From Oscarella lobularis (Eukaryota; Porifera; Homoscleromorpha; Homosclerophorida; Oscarellidae), in NCBI RefSeq assembly GCF_947507565.1, contig NC_089185.1, forward strand, positions 2,418,001 to 2,482,000: a stretch of DNA of 64,000 nucleotides. Reading direction: 5' to 3'. This document shows positions 23,901-35,900 of the stretch, piece after piece (within the stretch, counting starts at the first letter, position 1; every line of letters starts with the position of its first letter). A program made the position numbers and the translations under genes. The notes under the pieces are model-generated. The model ran no database searches and was not told where the DNA came from. It saw nothing but the letters and a program-made list of their open reading frames with translations.

Positions 23901-26900
23901 ACATTCACTTTACCTGAACAGAAGTTTCTCTTTTCGCAAGAATATTCGCTGCAGTCAGGTCCAGTGTAGCCGTAGAAGCACTCACACAAGTCCAGTTCAA
24001 CACAGACGCCTCTCCCAGAACAATCGTTCTGTCCCTTGCACGACGTCAAACTGCAATTTTTTCCCTCGTACCCAGAGTAGCACAGGCAGTATTTTCTTTT
24101 ATTCCGACCCTGGCAGACGCCATTTCCTGAGCAGTCGTTCAGTTCAGGACAGTGATTCGGTACTTCGCAATCTTGCCCAGAGAACCCAGCGTAGCAGTCG
24201 CAAGTGTTCGGCGCCGAGCACTCGCCGTTGCCCGAACAGTTTCCGCGATTTGTGCACGAGGGAATGGCGCAGCTCGATCCGCTCCATCCTTCGTCGCATT
24301 TGCAAACATCATAGCCAACGCACGAGCCGTGATTGCTGCAGTAGCCGACGGCTTCGCACGAGTGCTTAGCGCAGTCAACTCCCGCCCAGCCGACTTCACA
24401 TTTACACTTGTTGTGATCGATGCAAACTCCGTGGCGATAGCAGTCACGGAGGAGAGTACAGTTCGCCACTTCACTGCAGCTAGACCCAGTAAATCCAGCT
24501 GAGCACTGACAAACGTTGCGAGATTTACAGAGACCTTGAAATGGATTGGTGCAATTGTCAACGTCATAGCATGTGGCTGTAAGAGAAATAAAAAATCAAG
24601 TAAAATTTGAAAACATTTATTCACCTGGTTCGTCGCAAAGAGGCCCATCCCAGCCAAAATGACATTGACAAAATCCAGATAGGCAGTCTCCATTTATACT
24701 GCAGTTGCTGCAAGATCCTACAAAAATATTCAATTTCCTTTTTGTCTTTGACGTGGTACTCGATTCTTGCCTAGACTGCAGTCATGTCCAAACCAGCCCG
24801 GCAAACAAACACAGGTCGCGTTCACACAACGCCCTTTGCCAGAGCATCGAGTAGGACAACCTATGCTCAAAACGCGCATTTGATAATTTAGACCGTTAAT
24901 CAAAGAGAATCACCTGTTTGATAGTCTTCCTGTTCTGCTAGAGATGTGTCGTTTGTAATGGCCACGTCGAAGATGCATTCGGTCAAACGAACTCCGTTCA
25001 AGCCCTTCTGCTTGCACAAATCTTCGGCCATCTGCAACAAAATTAAGTTACAGCAGGAAAGTTTCTTTCACAGAGACAAAAATACCGTCGTTGTAGACGA
25101 GTCGATATCATTGATATTGTAAATAGGAACAAACAATGGGTCAGTGTACGATGAGTCCATGGTGTCATCTTTGTGAAAATTAGAATGATTCCACGACCAT
25201 GTTCCGTTTAAGCCAGATCCATCAAACGTTTGTAAAATTTTCCCTATCAAAAACATAAGTTTATAAAACTGATAAGAAATTTAGAGAAAGTACAGGATTT
25301 CGCAAACTGTAGCACTCTTCCCGTGGGATATAACACCCCATCTGATCCAACCAAATCATTCGAGACGTTCCCATCCATGAAACCACAAAGACCCTCCGTA
25401 GCTCGTTTGAAAGAGGAACCGACAAGAAACGCAATATTGATAAATTGACGCTGCATCACAGGACTGTACTGAACGTCAAGAGAGAGACCGACGCCATTAG
25501 AAAACTGAAAAGCTATCAAAGCAATTTTTTCTTTCGACGTCCCATTCAGGAATAGACTCGGTTCCACGTGAACGCTATCGTCAGGCAAAGTGAGCTTCGA
25601 CCCGTGTTTTAAACGAGTGATTAAGCCGTTAACTCTAGGAAAAGAACAGACAACGTCAAAAACTTCAAATCGCGGGAACGTCGACGAATTTAACTACCTG
25701 ACGAGAGGCAAGTCATTGGGTCCAGGACTGTGGAGCGTAGACACGGTGACAACGCTCGTGCCCGCTTTCACAGCCACGGCGCCAGTGAGAGATGTACGTT
25801 TGTACTTATAGAAGCGTGCACTGACCCCGAAGTCGTTGGAGACGCTTTTGCAGTACCAGAATTCGCCGATATCAAAAAAATCATAGTTGAAGCCTAAAAA
25901 TTCACTGTTAAGAGACACGAAAGACGCTACTATTATCACCATCCAAAGTTTGCATATGAGGATCTCCAACAGCAGCGTTTATGTTTATCTCGCACCATTC
26001 GCCCTCCCACGGTGGCCAGGTGCACAAGCAATACGGCTTTCTGTCAATTTCGCTCCCCGCCGGATTGACGCACACGCCGTTGAAAGAGCAAACTAAAAAA
26101 AATAAAAAAATAAAGAAATTAAAAGATTAATGCCGTACACGGTACAGGACAGCAATCGGGTATGTCGCAGTACGGGCCTGTCCATCCTTCCGAGCAGACC
26201 GGTGGTAAACCGCCGCGGCCATGCTTCGATTGGCAACTGCAGGTGCAGTCTTGCCAAACCGCTTCAAGGCCTTCTGGACAAGTAGGACATCTGCGAAAAA
26301 AAGCATCAGGTGTTAAAACTAAAGGCTACGTGGCTATATGCACTTGTCTTCTAGACAGAGGCAGCCACTTGGACCAAGAAAAGAATCCATGCAGTTTTTG
26401 CACTTGCACGCACACTCGCACGTTCCGTTAGGACCAATAACGCTCCGGCTGCCATCGGCGCACGTACAACCACACTACAGAACAAATAACCATTAGCACA
26501 ACAAAAAAACCGGAGTGCTAGTAAAGTTTCAGATAATGAAAGTTGCAATAACGGAGTGTGTGCAAGAGCGTCTCGTTACTATACCTGACACTTTCCGTCA
26601 ACTCCAACTGATGCGTGTCTTAAATCGGCGCACTGGCATAAGCATTCCGGTTGAGCAATGGAAGAAGACGATGCTTCAACTGTTCCGTTCGAGCAAGGAG
26701 GACGGCAGGGACAGCCAGGAAGTCCACCACAATCACACGTTTGGCAGATTTTTACTCCCTTTTCGTCATTACTGCACTTGCCTTCAAATGGACACTGACA
26801 AGAACAATCACTTTCGTCATCAACTGGCAAACATAGTCCTGATATGACGTTCACGAAATCGGCATTTTGCCACTTGTAGATTCGACTAGAGTCCTCGAGG

Positions 26901-29900
26901 AGTAGATCGACGGACGAATGGGCTTCAACTTCGTAGATACCGGAAAACATGGATGCCAGTAGCTTCTACAAGTAACAGCTAATAATCGCTCTAATGAGGA
27001 AAAGTACGCAAATACTAACTTTGCCAAAATCACATCCCTCGTAGCACCGTTTCGTTACGAAGTGTCCTCGTAGGACAGGGATTATTTCTAAAAAGAATTT
27101 AGATTCCGCAAGCGGAGAGCTGGGCGATGAAAGAGCCAATTTTATAAAGTCCGGAATGGCAGACGTAACGTAAGGCGCCGTCTTGTATGAAACTGGCCAT
27201 TCAATTGCAAACGTCGGATAAACTGACGACTCGAATACTGAAGACTGATGAGGATGACGAGTGAGTTTCTGACTTGAATGCAAGTTGGCCTGAAACGAAG
27301 TGTATGATTCTAGACGCAGAACCGATATCTACAAACGCAAACCTTTTTCAAGTACTCTAGTCCAACGCCATTTCTCCATATGCTGCCCCAACTTAGACTT
27401 CCTCGAGACTCTGCTTCGTACGCAAACAAGTACTCTGCTCCGTGTTTGGCTAACTAAGAAGGCGGAGCACCGATAAGTTAAAAACCAAATCAACAACCGA
27501 TCTCACCTGGTAATCCACGTAAAACGTGTAATCTACTGAAACGGTCAATCGACCACGAATGCAAGTAGGACCGATATCGATGCAGAAAGACTGCTGACGG
27601 TCAACACCGTGTGTCTGACCGCGAAGAACTCCATTTCTAAAGCACATGCAGGGAAACGATCATTCACGGTCCCAACCGCATCTTGCTATACACTACACTG
27701 TACTTACAAATCTTTTGCTGATAAAGAAAAGTTTGTCTGACTACCAATCGTTATTGGGCCATCAAACACAAACCCTAGCTTCGATACAAACGGCGACGTA
27801 TGATTCGAGCGAAACGTCATTTGAATCTGCGGCGAGTAGCTGACAACTGTGTTAGACGTAGCATCCTGATCAAACGAAAAAAACGATACTGAGGGGATAG
27901 ACGTATAAAATACGCTGGAAAACTTACGCCGAGCCTGATGATTTCGTGATAGAAAAGCGTGCCTTTCGTCAGGTCGCACCACCGCGAAGCTCTGTCGCTT
28001 GCGCATGGTGCAACCCCTACTCCGCTGGCGTGATTTAATTCGATGAACGTCACGACGTCATCATAAGAATTGAAGTAGTCGACGACGTAACCGGCCACGG
28101 GGCCACTAGGACGGCCCACAATTACGTCTCCAACAGACAAATCAAGATCCGAAGGTAAAATATTCTCAAATATGACAATTCCATCAAGCCCATTTCCACC
28201 AAGCCCAGTCGCAGTTGGAGAGACAATTGCCTGAGGATCGCTTCTTTTATTGACATCCAATTTTATAAATGACGACGAACTTGAACAGATCGCCAACGTA
28301 GTGTGGACAATCGTATGTAATCCGGAAACGTGGATCGCCGTCACTTTCTCCAAAAAGCCGCTCGTCGCATGACTCACAATAGCCAAAGTCAAATTCGTCA
28401 GAGCCGAAGCTCGGTTCTTATGGGTAGCTATTACTATTCGATCATTCTTAGCCGAACGCTTGCACTTGTATATTGACGTCGACGGAGAAATGATTGCCGT
28501 GTGTAAAGCGCCCGGAAGATTCGAAGATTGGAGAGCATCGACGTTGGGAATCAGTTCAACTGCTGTTTTGTCGTAAATATCTTCCAAAGAAACAGAGTCA
28601 ATGAAGTCTGCATACTTGAAAACTTCCTCCAATTTTGCCGGATTTGCCTTGACGAATTGATACTGCCCGACTGTCGACATAGCCAAAACTTTATCTAGAA
28701 CGCCCCCACTTTGAAGACTAGCGAGAATTTCTCCAATAAAGATCTTTTCCAGAGGAGGCTTTACGACGTAGTAAGTGAAGACTTCAGTGGTGATAAGACG
28801 ATAAATCTTTGTTATTGACGGATCGACAACGCGCACGTCACGATGAAGGTCAACGAACTTCTTACGGCGATCAGAGGCAGACGAGTCGTCCAACGGGGAT
28901 CTCTTGCCTCTATCGTTTGACTTTCCATCAGGAAGATGGCTAGGAATTTTAGGAGCGTCAGCATCAAGTCCGTAGTCAGGCGTCACACGCCCGTATGGGC
29001 ACACAAACTCGTTCCAGCCGCTGCACGACTAAAGGGGGACGCGATAAAAAATTGACCTGCATGTGTACAAGAAGTAACTTGCCGTGTTGTGAAAATAGCA
29101 GTGATCTATGTCGTAGCAATGCTGCTCAGTTTCGTTACTGGGCGAATTACCACAAATCTCCGAACAATTCACTCCCTACGTATATAAAGAATGGAGTAAA
29201 AAAAATCAGCATGATTTATGTAGAACGCACGTACCCTAATTCGCTCTGAGCAATTGATCATCCGACTGGGAGCAAAGCAGCCGTAATAAAACCACGCTTC
29301 ACATTGTTCCGTGTCTGAACCTACGCCAAGGCCAGGAAGGCACCTCTGCTGAGAATCGCACCAACCGCAGCCAGGCTGCCGAGTGCACGAATGACACGTC
29401 GCGTACAGATTGCAATACGTTGTAGTGCATGCTCGACCCTGTAAACAGAAAACTTAAACGCATTCAATTTACTTAGCTTATGCACCTTCCAACCAACTCG
29501 ACAGCGACACTGGTTCGGTCCAACGCACTTTCCGCGTCCCGAGCAGTTGTTTACGTTGCTACAATCAAACGCGCTGCAGTCTTCACTGCCCTTCCATCCA
29601 TTAGAACATAAGCAATTGCCGTTCACGCATCTTCCGCGTTGTGAGCAAGAATTAGGACATCCATCTGTGTGAAAGCAAAGAAATTAAACTGCTAAGTAGC
29701 GCTATATGCTGTCACAGTATATCCTATCCTAAACCTTTCAAGTTATCTACGGTCTATTCAATCACACATGCCTATGATTCAATCTAGAGACCAAGAATTT
29801 TGGTAGGTCGGAAACTAGGCATAACATTTTTATACGCGCCGAAGAAGCACAAACGCGCTGCAAACTAGCAAAACAGCTCTCTTTTGCGACACCCTTCTAT

Positions 29901-32900
29901 AGCGGTAAATAAAAATGCATGGGCGCTAGGATTTATCTTACTACACGCATATGTATGCAGCATTAGCGGGACTTTGTACTAGGCCATACCAGCTGGGGGT
30001 TTGATACAGTAGAACGGAAGACGAGAGCTGCATTCTTCGTCGCACCAACCAGTTGACGTAAGCTTCGCACAGTTTTCTTCGCCCATCTTCTCTATCCAAT
30101 TCTCGTAGTCCACTTTCGAACCGTCAGACCAAATCCACGCTCGCTTTTCATTACGACGAAGTCCTAACCAACTTCCAACATTTGGTGAAGAAAACGACGC
30201 TTGAGGAACGAGATCGTTCAAAAATCCGTCTACAGAACCACTGTGGCTGGATGCAAGGGTTGCATGTCGAGCCTAACACACGACATACAAAAAGTTAAGT
30301 GCGGTCTATACGTTTGATCTACTTACTTTGCAAAACTCGTTCGCTGTGTACCAATCAACTGCACTTCGCACGTACAGGTAGCACTGTAAATGATACCTAT
30401 CTTCACGCACCCAACCAAAGGGACAACCTAAGATTCAGATATTGAAAAAACAAAATTCTTTCTAACGCCAGATAGTTCACCTTTGTTGGCGTTCAAAGGC
30501 GGTACTGATTTCACAGGAAATATATCGACATCTGCCAAACTAGGCACATCGCTCTTGTCTCTAACTCTTTTCGCAGCTTCACTAAGATCAGGAGTGCCCC
30601 ACCAGTTCTCAGTCGCTTTGTGTGCACCTTGACCAGCATCGGGCCCAGACGCTAATTCGTACAAATTCGACGGGTTGTCAAAAGTATTCTCACTGTACGA
30701 TGGACCAATCCCAACGGCATAGACGGACCATCGATAATCCGGTTTCTGACAAACATTCCAATATAACGTATTGTTTACAAATTCTTGGCCGGGCACCGAT
30801 GATCGTTGGCCCGTTTCCCAAAAGACGACAAACCGGCCCGTGTTATTGTAAAAAGTGTTCTGAGAAACGACTGCAGCCGTTCTGTTAATTGCCAACGTGT
30901 CGAACTGTATGCCGCCCGAATTATGACTGACAGTGTTACTGCCTATATTCACCGTCACACCCGACGAAAGAGACGATCCACGAACCTTCACTATGTCTCC
31001 TTCCCTATTTCTCACAATGCGATTGTCAAAAACGTTCACCAACGTGGGTTCGCTTCTGCTTGTAGTAAGGTTGATGCTCACTGCGCCGCCTACGTTGTCG
31101 GCGATGCCGTTGTTTTGAATTGACACGTTGACGTGGTCAATGAAGAGAGAGACGCCGCTAGCACTGGCATTGCTTTTGCCGTTTCCTGTGATCGTATTTC
31201 TTAGGATTTTAACGTCATTAGTCAACAAACTACGCGACGGAGAATCGCCGCTCGTCATGTTTCCGTCTATTCCGTTCCAAGAATTGTCCAAAATCGTAGA
31301 CGAAAAGATGGATACGCTTGACCGATCGTAAGTGCTTCGACTAGAATTGAAAGCTACTCCTGATATCAAATTAGAGGCTAACAATCCATTAGTGACAACG
31401 TGTGACGACGAGTTTGAATTTTCTAGTTAAAACAAATTAGAAGTAGATACATGAAAACTTAAGCAGTAAATTTCTTACCTGTGGAACGTTGCTGAACGTA
31501 AATTAAAGCGTAGTCTGCCCAGGGATTAAAAACGAAGTCTTCGATATCGATATAGACATAAATTGATACACTTGCTGAACTTCCCGACGTCACGTGATGA
31601 AGAACCTGATCAGGAAATTGGAATTTCCTAGAGCTGTACACGTTCTGACCGTCAATTTTAACGTAACTATTTGAATTTTGAAAGTGAAGAGACACGACAC
31701 TAAACGATAGTACGTAGTCCATGTTGGCCTGAAGAAGGACGGTGCAAACTTGAGAGTAAACGCCTACGCCGGAAAGGCGAGGAACGAACTTTAGGTAGAA
31801 TGGCTCTTCGACAGAAACTGGTTCCGATTGAGTGCACACATCCATAAGCAATCTTGGCTCCACAGGGTAATGCCAGAATGGTTGCAAGAAACCATCTCTA
31901 GCCAATGCTAATCCGTGCCCCTCGTTTCCAACTGCGATAACATCATGGAGTGCACTCTCAAACGTATTCGACAGCCTGAGCCCTGTTCCTTCATTTGATG
32001 AAACGTTGAGTCTGTTCAGGTTGGCCACGGGCGCATTGACTACATTGATACCGGTCCAAGCGTTCCCTGTGACGTTCACGTCATTCATCTCCAATGCGCT
32101 TCCTACAGCTAAAATAGCCGGAATTTTCACGCCGTCTGCAAATCCCGCTCCGGAAACGAAAACATGGCTTACATTCAGCGACGCTGATTTAGAAAACCGA
32201 ACGCCTGACCAGTACAGCGGTGACCGTTCGTTCCAAAATGTCGATCCAGTTTTGACGCACACTACCTGTAAGGCGCCTAAGGCACACACAGATCTTTCAT
32301 GCACGTAATTGATGCAACTTCGTATCGACGTCTCTGAACCTCGGCAAAGTAAATGCTCAATCCAAGCTTCACCAGAGTATGATTTATTCGAATAAAGAGA
32401 CGGAGATTGTTGCTCCACAGCTCCTTTATATCCTATTTCCTTGCAGACAACGTTTGACAATAAGAAATTGTGACTAGTGCTGTGAACGTCGCTTTCGTCC
32501 TGTAAAGCACATAACGCACCCCACGTCTTGTTGTAGTAGACTTGAACAATTCCTTCATTCGTGCTCATTCCACCGTAGAGACGAACACTTCTTTTATATT
32601 TGGGCATCGCCAAGTCGTGGCCTACAAATCGAATTGGCTGACTCTCTGTTCCTCGAGCTACCAGGCGGCCTTCGACAAGTATGCCAGTGTTTGAAACAAA
32701 TCGGATTTCGGTGCCAGCTTCTACTGCCAACGTCTTCCCAGGAAGAATGGAGATATCTCCAACAACTGTGAAAGGACTTCCAGAGAGAGGAATCACAGTA
32801 TCCACAACAACTCGGCCGCGAAGGAGTCTCCGAGGCCTCAAAATAGATCCCTCCCGTGACACGTTAGCGGAAACAGCAGATCCATTTGCAGACATTAAGT

Positions 32901-35900
32901 ATGGAATGAAGTCAGAAGAAGCAAGCCGCGAAATCTGCCCAAAATCGCAGATTCGGTCGCGAATTTCGGCCTCTGAAGTTGTACCCCAGTAGTTGCGACG
33001 AACGTCCACAGTGAGCTCACTAGAACTCTGAACAGGTAATTGAATGCTAAGCTCAAACCGAGACTCAGGATTGTTGAATTCATTTCCGCGAATGACTACT
33101 TGAGAAGAAGTCAAAAGGGCAACAACGGACGGGCAGCCAAAACCACTAGGATGCATTTCGGTGGGATCGAAAACGTTTCCTATAAGTGTATTATTTTCAA
33201 AAACGAAAGGCGATTTTGTGAAATTAAATGGCGACAGCACGACAACATATTTTCCAACATTGCTGAAAAATAGATTGCGAGCTACACTTAAGGCCGGAGT
33301 ACGACCTCGCAAGTAAATTGATTCGCCAAAGTTTGTGGCAAATGTGTTGCTCTCTATGCGAGCATAGACATTAACGAATTCGTCAAATTCTAGTGCTGTT
33401 CCGGTGTGGTTTCGGAATGTGTTGTCTGCAATGGTCAAGTAGTAGTAGAGATACACGTCGCGGAATGACGAAAATAATAAACCATTCTCGTTAGCATCAA
33501 AAACATTTTTCATGACCTTCCATTTGCATCCTGACCGACTAGATCCAAGGAAAACATTGATAGCAGCGTTGCCCGTTTGCAAGAAAACATTAGACTGAAC
33601 GATAGACGTCCATCGAGAGTAAAAGCTGTCACAGTTGTCTTGAATTCGGATTCCTGCATCTGCACTTCCGGTCACTTCGTTGTTTATAATTTGAACGTTT
33701 CCTCGAGACTGAGAAGTTCGTATTCCGTCAATGTGAGAGTTTCGAATTGCACTGTTAGTTATGGAAAGAATACCAAGATTTCTATTCACGTAAATTCCGT
33801 AGGTTGAGCAATTTTCAGTTCTCAGATTTCTTATAGCAATGTTCTCCCAGCCACCGTGTACGTTAACGCCATATTTCGCGGAAAAAACATAGCTGTCAAG
33901 AATACGGGTGTAGCCCATAGCAACGCTCGGATCTCCACGGTTGAAGCTTTCCCTTGTAGACAAAGCCACCGCATGAAGAGAAAATCTAGAACTTCTATTT
34001 TGTCCTCCACTTGTAAGTTCAACGTAGACCGAACTGCTAGCCGAGAGCGCTGTGCTATAGTATAAACTGACCTTCTCGTACGTACGAAGAGACGGTGAAG
34101 CTTCATTAGGCCCATTTCGTATCACGAGTTTATCGTCGGAAAGTAACTGCACGAAAGCAACGGTTACGAAAAGAACTGTGTTGGGCGGACCACGTAGTAC
34201 AACGGAGCAAACTTTCCCGGCGATGTGATCATCAGGATGCAATCCAATGTAAATTCCGTTCTCTTCACCAACGTACAGAGTAGGTGGAGATAAGCAGATT
34301 GATTGATAATTCGTTAAATAACTTGGTGAAGTTCGAGGCGAGTATGAATACATTCCGGCGCCTACAACGTTCCTGATCGTAACATCGTGATACGTCACAC
34401 TTCGAAGATTTGGGCTGCGGACAGATATTCCGTCTCCTCCTCCGTCTTCCACTACAACTCCAGAAATGTTTGTCTTTTCGTGAAGATACTCCAACATCAA
34501 ACCAGTAGAAGCACAATCTGTTATAGTCAAGTTCACAAACTTGGGCGACCGAAAAATCGATTTCACGGCAGGAACGCTTTTTATCGCTGAACGTCCAGCA
34601 TTTTGAATGAGAGTGTGAAACAGCGACGAAGTCGGCAACGTGTGAGAATCATTTCCAGACACAGTTATAGTAGATGTGGCTGAAAATCGAATTCCCGCCC
34701 ATTTGCCCAGTAATTTTCGTGATCGTGAATTTATTCTCGCTTGAACGCCGTATTGAGTACACCGTAAGGACAGGCGAGAAAGGCAGCGGAGCGCAGGCGT
34801 ATAGAGACCAGCCAAGAAACTGCAATCATCCGGGTCAGGAGTATCTCGGCCTAGGGGACAGCTCACGCTTGTTATGACGGGCGTGTCTAGTTGAGGAAAC
34901 CAGTCCTGTCGATAAAAGCCCAAATTGTTGTACCCAACTCGTCGGCAAGAAGATCTAGCTAGTGCCAATAAATCCTTAATAGAGCCTTGATTGGTCGGAA
35001 AGCAGATTGATCGCCATTCGCCTTCAAAATAAATTTGCAAGATACGGTCAATAAAACGAATATCTCCAACAGAAGACCCTGCTGCTCGGATGACAACCGG
35101 GCGGTCAGCCGTTCCCAATGACATCATGCTCCCTTCGACGAGAATTCCTGTATATTCCCTCGCCTCAATGACAACGCCTGCCTCGATAATAAGTTTTCCT
35201 GCTGGAAGGATAGTCACGTCTCTTGTCATCAGATAGGGAGACCTGGCATCGGACAAAGTCAACGTAGAATTTAACTGACCGCCGAGTTCTCCAGATAAAC
35301 CAATCACCAGGGGAGAGCTGACGTTTCCACAGGGCAATTTTGTTACATTCAGGGGATCCGGTGACAGAAGAAACGGACAGTACGTTGCAGTGGCAAAATA
35401 ATTGGAGTCGTAAAAATCGTATATCCTTTCGCGTATCACCTTCTCATCGTTCGTGCCCCAATAATTTAACGTCACATTGATTTTATCTAGGGACGACGTC
35501 GCCTCACTCAGGATGCAAACTTCAAATGACGACTCGGGATTGCCAAACACGTTGTCATATACTTGCAGGTGACGACCCCCAGTTATGTCTAGAATTGCTG
35601 TAGGAGAAGGCTTGCTCGTCTCTGATTGATTGTATACAGTGTTTCCCTTCAAAGTGTTATTTCGAAAAATCAAGACGTTTTTAACCGGATAATAAATCCG
35701 ATTGCGGTCATATAATAAGACTATTGACCGACCTTTGTTGTTCTTGAAAATGTTGTGTTCTATTGTCGCTAGGTTGTCTATAGTGTGTACGCTGAATACA
35801 TTTGTCGTCGGCGGAACGCGATTTCTTTCAATAATGTTGCCGGATATAGTTGCCGCCATCCGCAAGCCGGAAATGTAACCGATGTAAACGTAACCAGCGC

